A DNA stretch of 64,000 bases from assembly GCA_965227875.1 (NCBI GenBank), contig OZ245783.1:3844001-3908000 (forward strand), given 5' to 3'. Positions 23,341 through 32,380 of the stretch are shown here, one piece after another. The number at the start of each line of letters is the position of its first letter. Within the stretch, counting starts at the first letter, position 1. Origin of the DNA: G965227875 sp965227875 (lineage in GTDB: Bacteria; Pseudomonadota; Alphaproteobacteria; Rhizobiales; JAJFHC01). The notes under the pieces were generated by a model, which saw nothing but the letters and a program-made list of their open reading frames with translations, made no database searches and was not told the origin of the DNA. The position numbers were made by a program, and so were the translations under genes.

Positions 23341-25254
23341 ATGGATATCGGACTGACCACCCTGCGCGAATCCGACATCGCGAAATACCTCTCCATGGCG
23401 CAGTCGCTCGTCGAACGCTGCAGCGTGACGATCTCCGACGACCGCAGCAAGTCGGACACCGAGATCGCCGGGACGCGGCGGCGGTTCGTCAGCACGGTCT
23501 CCACGAGCGGCCTGAAGAAGTCGGTCGACGTCCGCTTCGTCCAGACGGTTTCCGCCGTCACGCCCGACGACCAGATGCTTTCCGTCGCGCAGCACAACCT
23601 CGTCTTCCGCACCCGCCGCGCCCTGGCCGTCGGGTTCGCGGTACGCGATGTGTTCGCACGCCAGACGGAACTCGAGGCGCTGTCCGCGCAGAACCGCAGC
23701 GCGCCGCTGACCGGCGACATCGCGGCCCGCTTTCACAAGCTCCAGGGCACGGCCGCGTTTGTGACGCTGTTCACCGCGGCCAGCTATCTCCTGCAGAACC
23801 TCGAGGCGGACGGCGACCCGGTCGGAGAAACGCCGGAACCCATCTTCGACTTCGACACCGAGCAGGACGCCTGCAAGATGTTCCTCCACGGCCTCTGCGA
23901 GGCAGCGGAGGACGTCCCCGACGACACCCAGCTTGTCGCCCGTGCGAAGGCTTTCGTCCGCGCCGTTCTCGAAGGTCTTCTCGCCCGCCGCGCGCGTTTC
24001 GACCAGCTCGCCGCGTTCGAGGAAACCCATATCCGGCTCGACGGGGACGATTTCTCGCTGAACGGCTTCGAGATCGAGGACCGTTCGCGCCGCAAGCCGC
24101 TGGTGATGACCTTCAAGAAACCCGACGAGGTCATCGGCAACCACATCGCGAAGTACCAGTCCATCAAGCTGGCCAAGATGCTGATGGCCTACGACTTCGA
24201 CAAGCAGCTCAACCCCTTCGTCGAACTGGGCGGGTTCATCTTCACCTTCATCGGGGACGGTTATCCCGGCACCGGCAAGACGACGCTCATCCAGATGATC
24301 GCCGGCGTGATGAAGGACTATTGCGACATGGCCGGCTACACGTTCCATTACGAGAATTTCGGCGTCGACCAGATCTCCTCTTACCAGGGCAAGTCCGGCC
24401 AGAACTGCAAGCAGTTCATCAACAACGTCATGGACCCGCGCGTCATCGGTTTCGGAACGGTGGACGACATCGACCAGGTCGCGGCCAAGCGCAGCGACGA
24501 CCGCTCGTCGGCCGGTCAGCAGGAGATCACCGCTGTTCTGATGGAGAGCTTTTCGGGCGCCAATACCGTCGTCCGCGGCAACTGCTCGTTCGGGATGTTC
24601 TCCAACTATCCGGAAAACGTGGATGACGCGCTGCGCCAGCGCGCCGGGGCACGCTGGGTCGTCGACGGGCCGCAGACGTCCGAGGACTACATCGACATCT
24701 TCGCGCTGCTCGTGGGCAAGAACCACGACATCTCGCTCGGCGACCACGAACTCTATGCCGCGCAGGAAATCAAGGCCGCGGTCCAGAGCGCGTACGAAGA
24801 CCACAACCTTCCCCATGAAGAGGGCCTGCGAAAGGTCTTCGACCGCTTCTCCGGCGAACATGGCCGGCCGGACACACTGGCCGATATCGGCCGTTACCTT
24901 CACGCCATCAAGGTCGCCGAGCCGCGGTTCACCGGCCGCGCGATCAAGAACATCACCGATGCCGTCAAGATGAGGGCGATGGACGTCGAGTTGCCGGACG
25001 AGTGGTTCGAGGCGCCGGAAGTCTTCCTGCACCAACCCTACGACACCAAGAAGGCGATGGTCGCCGAGCTGCGCAGCCCGATCACGATCGACATGATCAT
25101 CCAGGAGATCAACCGCTACGCGGATTCCGAATTCCGCTACACCGACAAGTCGGACTCCACGGCGGTGGAGAACCTGATCCGCGACCAGCGCGTGCGCGAG
25201 CGTGCCGCCGGTGAAATCGCCGGGCTCAAGGAAAAGGGTCAATGGAACGTCTGA
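23341..25254 (+). CDS. AAA+ ATPase with long N-terminal domain (operon gene C)
   Basis: 637 residues. The N-terminal 290 residues have no recognised domain. The ATPase core has Walker A GYPGTGKT (residues 307-314), a Walker B-like VIGFGTVDDID (369-379), a sensor-1 candidate N422 (MFSNYPENVDDAL), an arginine cluster RQRAGAR (432-438) and a sensor-2-like TGRAIKN (531-537). This is classic hexameric AAA architecture, but the Walker B aspartates sit behind a GFGT rather than a fully hydrophobic strand. Start 7 bases after gene B; stop overlaps gene D by 13 bases. Probably the motor of the system; no protease domain is fused. Confidence 0.85.
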   Translation: MDIGLTTLRESDIAKYLSMAQSLVERCSVTISDDRSKSDTEIAGTRRRFVSTVSTSGLKKSVDVRFVQTVSAVTPDDQMLSVAQHNLVFRTRRALAVGFAVRDVFARQTELEALSAQNRSAPLTGDIAARFHKLQGTAAFVTLFTAASYLLQNLEADGDPVGETPEPIFDFDTEQDACKMFLHGLCEAAEDVPDDTQLVARAKAFVRAVLEGLLARRARFDQLAAFEETHIRLDGDDFSLNGFEIEDRSRRKPLVMTFKKPDEVIGNHIAKYQSIKLAKMLMAYDFDKQLNPFVELGGFIFTFIGDGYPGTGKTTLIQMIAGVMKDYCDMAGYTFHYENFGVDQISSYQGKSGQNCKQFINNVMDPRVIGFGTVDDIDQVAAKRSDDRSSAGQQEITAVLMESFSGANTVVRGNCSFGMFSNYPENVDDALRQRAGARWVVDGPQTSEDYIDIFALLVGKNHDISLGDHELYAAQEIKAAVQSAYEDHNLPHEEGLRKVFDRFSGEHGRPDTLADIGRYLHAIKVAEPRFTGRAIKNITDAVKMRAMDVELPDEWFEAPEVFLHQPYDTKKAMVAELRSPITIDMIIQEINRYADSEFRYTDKSDSTAVENLIRDQRVRERAAGEIAGLKEKGQWNV

Positions 25255-26522
25255 TCGAGCATCAGCTGCGCTATGGCGGTCTGCTCGAGATTGCCCAGCC
25301 GCACCTCATCGAACGCTACAACGCCGCGCTTGCCAGTTTCGGCGTTCCGGCGACGGAGCTTGACCGTTTCTCGATCGATGCGACCGGCTATTCGCCCGAG
25401 GTGGCCGAGGAACTCGGCAACGCCCAGTATCTCGACCCCAACGGAGTGAACCGGCGCTTCGTCATCCTGACACCCGCACAGGCGCATTTGCCGATCGTCT
25501 CCATCAACTTTTCGTCCACCATCGACATCTTCCGAGCGTTCTTTCGCGAGAACGCCGAGGCATTGCAGATCCTGACCCTTAAGGACGCGGTCTATGGCGA
25601 ACTCGACAACTCGACCTACCGAGTGGACGATCTCGCCGACGTGCTGTCCATCAAGCACGTGCAGTTCCGCCTCGCGACCGTCAACGCCCTGCTCGACAAG
25701 GCGCGCCGGCTCGAGGACCTGATCGACCGGTTCCACACCGGCCGCGACAGCTGGATGGACGACGAGTTGATCGAGAACATGCTGGAACTGGCGCGGGAGT
25801 GCGGCGACGTCCGCACCAACCGTATCGTGCCCCGCCAGCTCACCTTCCGTCAGCGGTCCTTCTGGACGCGCCATCACGACGGCCTTTACGTGTTCAACGA
25901 CAGCGACGGCAAGACGGTGGTGATCGGCCCGGGAGACCGGGACGTGCGTGTCGAAGGCATTGCCCATTTCGAGCAATACATCCCGATCAGCGAACCCGAC
26001 GAGGTCTACCGCTACCTCAAGGCGACCGGCCGTCTTGAGAGTTTCAACCCGGTCTGGCTCGAAAGGTCGGGCGTTCTGGAGCGTCGCGTGGACTATCTCG
26101 TGAAACGGGCCATCGCCGAGGACGAGGAGCATCTCGACCTGGTCGGTCTCGACAGCAACTGGGAGCGCAACTGGGTTCGCGAGAACCTCGACGACCTGAC
26201 CGAGGACGGCGTTTTCCAGTTCCTCAACCGCATGCGCCAGCGTGCGGCCGATGGCGCGCGTGTCGACGTGGACGACCTGCATGCGCCGCACCGTTTCCTC
26301 GTGGTGCGCGCGCGGCCTGACCACGACGAGGCGGAGCTGGTCAACCGCCTGATCTCGGAGTATCTCGGCTTCGACTTCCTCACGCGTTTTATTGTGAACA
26401 AGGAAGGCTTTTACCGGGATTTCGAAAGCTACCCGACCCGCTTCGGCGACTATGTGGTACACACCGTCACCAGGACCTTTTTCCCGGACAAGGAAGGTTT
26501 CTGGCGCCGGATGTTCACCTGA
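25242..26522 (+). CDS. DUF6638-like protein (operon gene D)
   Basis: 426 residues, beginning MERLIEHQLRYGGLLEIAQP and continuing LIERYNAALASFGVPATELDRFSIDATGYSPEVAEELG, which resembles what I recall of the DUF6638 family. Soluble, no signal peptide. Later parts are ordered mixed alpha/beta (FWTRHHDGLYVFNDSDGKTVVIGPGD) with an acidic linker, ending FLTRFIVNKEGFYRDFESYPTRF. Its ATG lies inside the 3' end of the ATPase gene (13-base overlap), the tightest coupling in the operon, so C and D are likely made in fixed ratio and interact. Function unknown. The DUF number is from memory. Confidence 0.7.
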   Translation: MERLIEHQLRYGGLLEIAQPHLIERYNAALASFGVPATELDRFSIDATGYSPEVAEELGNAQYLDPNGVNRRFVILTPAQAHLPIVSINFSSTIDIFRAFFRENAEALQILTLKDAVYGELDNSTYRVDDLADVLSIKHVQFRLATVNALLDKARRLEDLIDRFHTGRDSWMDDELIENMLELARECGDVRTNRIVPRQLTFRQRSFWTRHHDGLYVFNDSDGKTVVIGPGDRDVRVEGIAHFEQYIPISEPDEVYRYLKATGRLESFNPVWLERSGVLERRVDYLVKRAIAEDEEHLDLVGLDSNWERNWVRENLDDLTEDGVFQFLNRMRQRAADGARVDVDDLHAPHRFLVVRARPDHDEAELVNRLISEYLGFDFLTRFIVNKEGFYRDFESYPTRFGDYVVHTVTRTFFPDKEGFWRRMFT

Positions 26523-26570
26523 CGCCGGCAGCCGAATTCCGGAAGTGACAACGAGCAGGAGCGACAGGCC

Positions 26571-27707
26571 GTGCTAGATCCGATTTTCGAATGGTTCGGA
26601 CGCGGGATTCTCTGGATTCTCGAGATGATCAAGCAGGGGATCCGGCTCGTGACATGGCCGTTCCGCTTCATTGCCGACCTCTATCGGGAATCCGGCTGGA
26701 TTATCCGCATTCTGCTGTTCTTCATGCTGGCGCCGCTTGTCGCGGGATACATCTGGTTCATCTGGAACGCGCTCTGGATCCGCAACTACGACGCCGAATA
26801 TCCTGCGAAAATCGATTTCTCCCAACAGACCGTCGCCGCCGGTGACCAGGTGTCGATCGAAGGCGGGACGCAGACGACACGCACCTGCGGCAAGTCCTAT
26901 ATCGTCGAGGTGGTTGCCGACCTGATCGACTTCAACACCAACCAGAACGTGTGGATGTCGTCGAACCCGCTCTACAAGGCGGGATTCTTCTTCGTCCTGG
27001 ACTGGGACCAGACCTGGTTCTTCGACAACAAGGCCGCCTTCCAGCGCGGCGTGCACCAGGCCATCACCCGCACGGCCGTGGAGCTTGCCGACACGCTCGG
27101 ACGGGTGCGGGGCACCAGCCAGATCGACCCGGACCTGAAGGACGCCAAGGGCAACGTCCAGTTCAACCAGTACACCTGGTATTTCAATCCGTTCGACGCG
27201 CAGCCCTTCGGGCCGACGACGCCCTCGCCGAGCTATTTCCGTCGTGCGCGGAAGTCCCTGCTCGAGTACAACCGAAAGCTCCAGGCCTGCGACGCGACCT
27301 TCGATGCCAGGGCGGACAACCTGCTCCAGTTCCTCGACCGCGTGGCCAAGGATATCGGGTCGGCCTCCGCCTCCATCAAGGAACGCGCCGAGGCCTACAA
27401 TTCCGGCTGGTTCGACACCCGCGCCGACGACATCTTCATGCATGCCAAGGGTCAGCTTTACGCCTATTACGGCATCATGCGTGCGGCGCGTGCCGACTTC
27501 CGACAAATCGTCCAGAACCGTCAGCTGAACGACGTCTGGAACCTGATGGACGATCATTTCCACAGTGCCGTGGCGCTTGACCCGTTCATCATTTCCAATG
27601 GCGGCGAGGACGGCTGGCTGATGCCGACGCACTTGACCACGATCGGCTTCTACATCCTGCGCGCCCGGTCGAACCTGGTCGAGATCCGCTCGATCCTCGA
27701 TCGGTAG
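26571..27707 (+). CDS. DUF2333 membrane-anchored protein (operon gene E)
   Basis: 378 residues from GTG 26571 (SD AGGAG upstream). An amphipathic N-terminal stretch is followed by one membrane helix (about residues 43-68, IIRILLFFMLAPLVAGYIWF) and a large domain, probably periplasmic, matching DUF2333: HAKGQLYAYYGIMRAARADF, NDVWNLMDDHF, HLTTIGFYILRARSNLVEI. DUF2333 is known only as a conserved family, mainly proteobacterial, with no assigned role. Last gene of the run, starting 49 bases after gene D; its stop is 4 bases from the convergent permease. It would tie the cytosolic AAA+ complex to the envelope. Confidence 0.82.
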   Translation: MLDPIFEWFGRGILWILEMIKQGIRLVTWPFRFIADLYRESGWIIRILLFFMLAPLVAGYIWFIWNALWIRNYDAEYPAKIDFSQQTVAAGDQVSIEGGTQTTRTCGKSYIVEVVADLIDFNTNQNVWMSSNPLYKAGFFFVLDWDQTWFFDNKAAFQRGVHQAITRTAVELADTLGRVRGTSQIDPDLKDAKGNVQFNQYTWYFNPFDAQPFGPTTPSPSYFRRARKSLLEYNRKLQACDATFDARADNLLQFLDRVAKDIGSASASIKERAEAYNSGWFDTRADDIFMHAKGQLYAYYGIMRAARADFRQIVQNRQLNDVWNLMDDHFHSAVALDPFIISNGGEDGWLMPTHLTTIGFYILRARSNLVEIRSILDR

Positions 27708-27711
27708 CAGC

Positions 27712-29130
27712 CTATTTCTCCCCGCCGGACAGGGCGCCGGATATCTCGTCGGTCTGGTCCTCGCCGACATCGTCGGGGAGAGTCAGATTGAGCACGATCG
27801 CGATGACCGCCGCGGGCAGCAGGCCCGAGGTCATCAGGATCCGCAGCGACTCCGGCAGGTGCTGGACCGCCCCGGGTTCGAGTTGCAGCCCCAGGCCGAC
27901 GGAAATGGCGAGGGCGAAGATGACCATGTTGCGCCGGTTCCAGTCGACTTCGGAGAGCATCGAAATCCCCGCAGCGACCACCATGCCGAACATGACGATC
28001 ACACCGCCGCCCAGAACCTCGATGGGCACGGTGCGGATAAGCGCCCCGACTTTCGGAACAAGCCCGCAGACGATCAGGAACACCGCGCCGATCGTGACCA
28101 CGTGCCGGCTCATGAGCCCCGTCATGGCGATGAGGCCGACATTCTGGGAAAACGAGGTGTTCGGCAGGCCGCCGAACACGCCTGCCACGGCGGTGCCCAG
28201 GCCGTCCGCATAGGTTGCGCCGGAGATCTCCCGTTCGGTGGCTTCGCGGCCCGATCCACCCTTGGTGATCCCGGAAATGTCGCCGACGGTTTCCACTGCG
28301 GATACGAACGCCATGAGGCAGAAGCCGATGACGGCGGCGGCAGAGAAGGTGAACCCGTACTTGAAGGGTTGCGGCAGTGCGAAGGAGGCCGCGTTCGAGA
28401 AACTGCCGGTGACCGCGCCGGGCTCGAGGATGCCGACAAGCAGCGCGTAGACATATCCCGCGACAATGCCGATGAGCACTGCCGAGACGGACAGCATGCC
28501 GCGGGTGAAGAACTTGAAGCCGAGCGTGACCGCTATGACCACAAGGGCCGCGCTCCAGTTCAGCAGGCTCCCGTATTCGGGCAGGCCGTTGACCCGCGCC
28601 GGAACGCCGCCGGCGGCATAGTCGATGCCGACCCGGACGAGGGCCAGCCCGATCATCGTGACGACCAGGCCTGTCACCAGCGGGGGCAGGGCGAAACGGA
28701 TGCGTCCGATGAACATGCCCAGGCAGGCGTGGAAAAGTCCGCCCAGGACGACTCCGCCAAAAAGCGCCGCAAGCCCGTCGACGCCTTTCCCGGCCACGAG
28801 AGGGATCATGATGGGAATGAACGCGAAGCTCGTGCCCTGCACGACGGGAAGCCTGGCCCCGACCGGGCCCGCGCCGATCGTCTGCAGGAGCGTCGCCACG
28901 CCGGCGAAGAGCATGGACATCTGGATCATGTAGAGAAGTTCGGGAAAATCTGGCGACTGCGACCCGAAGCCGAAACCGGCCGCGCCCGCAACGATGATCG
29001 CCGGCGTGACGTTCGAAACAAACATTGCCAGAACGTGCTGTATGCCCAGCGGAATGGCCCTGGCGAGCGGGGGCGTGAAATCAGGATCACGCATCTGTTC
29101 AGGCGTTGCGATGGTGCGCAGGTCGGGCAT
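27712..29130 (-). CDS. NCS2 family nucleobase:cation symporter (uracil/xanthine permease)
   Basis: 472 residues with about 12-14 membrane helices. Seen: LGIQHVLAMFVSNVTPAIIVAG, VVQGTSFAFIPIMI, FVSAVETVGDISGITKGG and TSFSQNVGLIAMTGLMSRHV, the last two matching the QH/GETxG and NxGxxxxTG motifs of the NCS2 family. In FVSAVETVGD the glutamate is the likely substrate-binding carboxylate. Imports uracil, xanthine or urate with protons across the inner membrane. SD GGGGAG precedes ATG 29130. No purine-degradation gene is adjacent. Confidence 0.87.
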   Translation of the reverse strand: MPDLRTIATPEQMRDPDFTPPLARAIPLGIQHVLAMFVSNVTPAIIVAGAAGFGFGSQSPDFPELLYMIQMSMLFAGVATLLQTIGAGPVGARLPVVQGTSFAFIPIMIPLVAGKGVDGLAALFGGVVLGGLFHACLGMFIGRIRFALPPLVTGLVVTMIGLALVRVGIDYAAGGVPARVNGLPEYGSLLNWSAALVVIAVTLGFKFFTRGMLSVSAVLIGIVAGYVYALLVGILEPGAVTGSFSNAASFALPQPFKYGFTFSAAAVIGFCLMAFVSAVETVGDISGITKGGSGREATEREISGATYADGLGTAVAGVFGGLPNTSFSQNVGLIAMTGLMSRHVVTIGAVFLIVCGLVPKVGALIRTVPIEVLGGGVIVMFGMVVAAGISMLSEVDWNRRNMVIFALAISVGLGLQLEPGAVQHLPESLRILMTSGLLPAAVIAIVLNLTLPDDVGEDQTDEISGALSGGEK

Positions 29131-29372
29131 GTCGTCTCTCCCCTCAAAAAGCGATTTGCCTGTGACCGATCATACAGGGATATCGCCCGGCGGCTTGCAG
29201 GTTCTTGAAATGCAGCGCTTTACATCGCGCGCTCGCGGGCATATCTTCCGCGGCATGTCAGTGCATCGGCACATATCTCGACTAGCGATCGAGCGGATTA
29301 TCAGCCCGGTTCTCCTCGGAGACCGGGATGTACGTCTTGCTCGTCTTAATCGTCAGTCGGAGATCAGGTGCC

Positions 29373-29717
29373 ATGAGTGCGCACTACGCGGTTGAAGCCG
29401 CACCCCAGTCACAATTCCCTTTCGAAACCACCCCGCGCGCAGAGCCGCCGGCCAGGGCAGCCGCGCGTGTCTATGCCGTCGAGGTATTCGCCGCCGCGGC
29501 AAGCGACACGCTGATGCGCGTGCTCAACCCGCTGCAGAAGCTTGACGTCACGCCGCTTTCGGTGCGTGCCGGCAGTGCCTTCGACGCCATGGGGGACGCC
29601 TGGATGAAGATCGAGATCCAGTTCGAGGGCACGGACCTCGTGGCCGAACAGCTCCGGCGGCAGGTCTCTACCTGCATACATGTCGAGCGCGTCGACCTGA
29701 TGCAGTGCGCCCGCTAG
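29373..29717 (+). CDS. ACT-domain-like small protein
   Basis: 114 residues from ATG 29373. A disordered proline/alanine-rich N-terminus (30 residues) is followed by an 80-residue beta-alpha-beta-beta-alpha-beta unit: VYAVEVFAAAASDTLMRVLNPLQKLDVTPLSVRAG split between strand and helix, then AWMKIEIQFEG and QVSTCIHVERVDLM. This resembles the small regulatory subunit ACT fold (IlvN/IlvH-like). It stands alone between the permease and a secreted-protein gene, so its partner enzyme is unknown. Convergent with the gene at 29733. Confidence 0.6.
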   Translation: MSAHYAVEAAPQSQFPFETTPRAEPPARAAARVYAVEVFAAAASDTLMRVLNPLQKLDVTPLSVRAGSAFDAMGDAWMKIEIQFEGTDLVAEQLRRQVSTCIHVERVDLMQCAR

Positions 29718-29732
29718 CCGCGCCGGTTCGGA

Positions 29733-30944
29733 TCAGGGCAGGGTATGCTGGACCGGGGTCCAGCCGTAGATTTCGAGGTTGCGGGCGGCGGCCGGAGACA
29801 TGCTCCCGGAGATCCTGAATTCGGCGCCCGCGAACCCGCCCACGCGCCGCAGGTCTTCGGTGACCGAACGCACGAGTTGCGCGGTGGTGTTCGTCCACGA
29901 GAGTTCGTCGAGCGGGAAAATGCCGATGATGCGTCCGTCGCGCGCCCGGTTGAACGGGAAGCCCTTGACCATGACGAAGGACCGCAGAGGCTGCACGCGC
30001 CGGTGATAGGCGGCGATATGTTCGATGCGCGAGATCTGGAAGACCGCGACGGACCTGTTCGGGGCCTGGGCGACCCGGGCCAGAAAACGGTCGAGGTTCG
30101 CCACGCCACCGAGTTGCTTCAGAACCGTCGCGATGACGGTCTGGTCCTGCGGCGTGAAGAGCCGGTTCTTCTGGAACTGCGAGATGGTTTTCTTGCCGAT
30201 GCCCAGCCGCGACAGCTCGTTGCGGTTCATCTCGAAGAGCTGCGCCGCGGTCTTGTCGCGGACCAGGGCGCGCACGTTGCCTGCCGTCGAGACGCCCGAG
30301 GCTGCGAGGCCTGCCGTGCCGGGAACCTGGGTCAGGGCAGCCGCCACGGTGATCTCGCCGGCGGCCCCGGCCTGGGCGAGGTCAGTGAGACGTCCGGCCA
30401 GCGGCGCGAAGTCCGTGTAGGGGTCGACGCCCAGCCCGTAGGCGAGCGTCCTCTTCACCTTGCTGACACCGAGCGCGCTGGCGATCGTCCCGTCCGGGTT
30501 GCTGTCCGGGTGCGCCATGCCGGACTCGATCTGGTCGAACCATTCGCCGACGCCGTTTGCCGTCTCGTCGAGGGTCTCGCCCGGGCGGGTGAGCATGCCG
30601 CCGACGAACTCGAAGGGGGCGGAAACGGCGCGGGCGAAGCCATTGCCGAATGTTTCCAGTCCGTTGTGTTGCTTCAGGGCGGCGAGCGCTTGGAGTTCGC
30701 GGATGCGGATGTGGAGCAGCCGGTCGCCGCGAACGGAGAAGTTGCCGTAGGCGGTCTCGAGGTTGTAGTTGCGCAGGAAACCGTCACCGGTCACCGGGCT
30801 GGTGACGCGATAGTTCACGCCATGCGCCTTCTGGCCGAGCAATTGCACCGCATCGTAGCGGGTGGGCGCCTCGAGGCTCGCGCCAAGGGCCTGCCCCGCG
30901 AGCAGGAACGCGGTCGCGAACATGAAACTTCGAAAGGCCGACAA
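29733..30944 (-). CDS. Exported protein of unknown function
   Basis: 403 residues from TTG 30944; AAGGGGAA at 30951-30958 lies 6 bases upstream and fixes the start. A Sec signal peptide (FMFATAFLLAGQALGASLE) is followed by a soluble domain. The C-terminal half carries FPLDELSWTNTTAQLVRSV and FRISGSMSPAAARNLEIYGW. A central GGMLTRPGETLDETANGVGEWFDQI helix and a long Ala/Gly-rich helix (DLAQAGAAGEITVAAALTQV) are reminiscent of channel-like or pore-interacting regions but match no family I know. Likely periplasmic. Monocistronic and divergent from the gene at 31091. Confidence 0.65.
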   Translation of the reverse strand: MSAFRSFMFATAFLLAGQALGASLEAPTRYDAVQLLGQKAHGVNYRVTSPVTGDGFLRNYNLETAYGNFSVRGDRLLHIRIRELQALAALKQHNGLETFGNGFARAVSAPFEFVGGMLTRPGETLDETANGVGEWFDQIESGMAHPDSNPDGTIASALGVSKVKRTLAYGLGVDPYTDFAPLAGRLTDLAQAGAAGEITVAAALTQVPGTAGLAASGVSTAGNVRALVRDKTAAQLFEMNRNELSRLGIGKKTISQFQKNRLFTPQDQTVIATVLKQLGGVANLDRFLARVAQAPNRSVAVFQISRIEHIAAYHRRVQPLRSFVMVKGFPFNRARDGRIIGIFPLDELSWTNTTAQLVRSVTEDLRRVGGFAGAEFRISGSMSPAAARNLEIYGWTPVQHTLP

Positions 30945-31090
30945 GACGATTTCCCCTTTGGCGGTGGGCAGCGGTGGGCCGCCTGACCGGGACCAGACGT
31001 CCTTTGTCGGCGAACAGGGTTAAAATTCTGTACAGACGGGGGCGCTGACCCTATTCGTTTCCATACCGAACAACGAGGAGGCAACCGCCG

Positions 31091-32344
31091 ATGGGGTTTG
31101 AAGTCGAACGGGTCAGAGCGGAATTTCCGGCGCTTTCCGTGCTGGACGAGGGCAGGCGGCGCATTTATCTGGACAATCCTGCGGGGACCCAGGTCCCGCA
31201 GCGCGTGATCGACCGGATGACCGATTGCCTGGTCCGCACCAACGCAAATCTCGGGGGCTATTTTCCGACCACCGTCGCCGCGGAGGAACTCGTCGACGAG
31301 GCCCACGCCGCGATGGCGGACTTCGTCAATGCCGGCGGTCCCGAGGAGATCGTCTTCGGGCAGAACATGACGACGCTGACATTTCACATCTCGCGGTCGA
31401 TCGGCCGCCGCCTCGAACCGGGAGACGAAATCATCGTCACCCGCATGGACCATGACGGCAATATCTCGCCGTGGCTTCTGCTGGCCGAAGATCTCGGCCT
31501 GACGGTGCGGTGGTACGACTTCGACCCGGAAACCTACGAATTCGACACCAGCCGGTTCGCGAACCTGTTGAGCGAACGAACCAGGGTCGTGGCCCTCAAC
31601 TATGCCAGCAACCTCACCGGGACCCTGAACGACGTGAAGGCGCTGGTCGCCATGGCCCGCGACGCCGGCGCCCTGACCTATGTCGATGCGGTCCAGTTCG
31701 CACCGCACGGCCTCATAGACGTGCGCGAGGTGGGGTGCGACTTCCTGGTCTGTTCGCCCTACAAGTTCTACGGACCTCATCAGGGCGTCCTGTGGGGCAG
31801 GGAAGACATCCTCGAAGATCTCTTTCCCTACAAGGTCCGTCCCGCCTCGCCGCGCTCGCCCGGCAAGTTCGAGACCGGCACGCTGAGCCACGAGGGCCTC
31901 GCAGGCACGCTGGGCGCGGTGGAGCACTTCGCCTGGATCGGGACCGCCATGGGCGGTGTCGGGGAAGGCGCCACGAGGCGCGAGGCGGTGGCGGAAGGTC
32001 TCCGGCTGTCGCACGAACACGAAACCGGCCTGGCCTCGCGACTGATCGAGAAGCTTTCCGGCATCCCTGGCCTGCGGGTCCACGGCATCACCAATCCCAA
32101 TCGCATGGCATGGCGGGTTCCGACGGTTTCCATCACCGTCGAGGGACATGCGCCCAAGGAGATCGCCGGCGCGCTCGCGAAGGACAATATTTTTGTCTGG
32201 GACGGCCACAACTACGCGCTCGAGACCGTCAGGAAACTCGGTCTCGAGGACAAGGGCGGGGTCGTCCGCATCGGACTTGCGCATTACAATACGGCCTCCG
32301 AAGTCGATGAAACTGTGTCCGCTGTCGCCGCGAGTGTCGCCTGA
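31091..32344 (+). CDS. Cysteine desulfurase-like PLP enzyme (class V)
   Basis: 417 residues. IYLDNPAGTQVPQRVIDRM, MTTLTFHISRSIGRRLEPGDEI, TRMDHDGNISPW, YVDAVQFAPHGLIDV (PLP-ring aspartate) and CSPYKFYGPHQG with the Schiff-base lysine place it in the CsdA-like group annotated as cysteine desulfurase family. A strong GAGGAGG precedes ATG 31091. Without IscU/SufU or an obvious active-site cysteine loop it may act on cysteine, selenocysteine or another amino acid. The SH3-domain gene follows by 36 bases. Confidence 0.82.
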   Translation: MGFEVERVRAEFPALSVLDEGRRRIYLDNPAGTQVPQRVIDRMTDCLVRTNANLGGYFPTTVAAEELVDEAHAAMADFVNAGGPEEIVFGQNMTTLTFHISRSIGRRLEPGDEIIVTRMDHDGNISPWLLLAEDLGLTVRWYDFDPETYEFDTSRFANLLSERTRVVALNYASNLTGTLNDVKALVAMARDAGALTYVDAVQFAPHGLIDVREVGCDFLVCSPYKFYGPHQGVLWGREDILEDLFPYKVRPASPRSPGKFETGTLSHEGLAGTLGAVEHFAWIGTAMGGVGEGATRREAVAEGLRLSHEHETGLASRLIEKLSGIPGLRVHGITNPNRMAWRVPTVSITVEGHAPKEIAGALAKDNIFVWDGHNYALETVRKLGLEDKGGVVRIGLAHYNTASEVDETVSAVAASVA

Positions 32345-32380
32345 CGCGCTGACCGGCAGCGGGACGCGGGAGGAGTTCAG

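Noticed and set aside
23161..25242. A 693-aa frame antisense to the AAA+ ATPase gene
   Set aside because: Shadow of a strongly coding region. The amino-acid pattern (Arg/Gly/His/Asp-rich, no fold) is typical of antisense frames.
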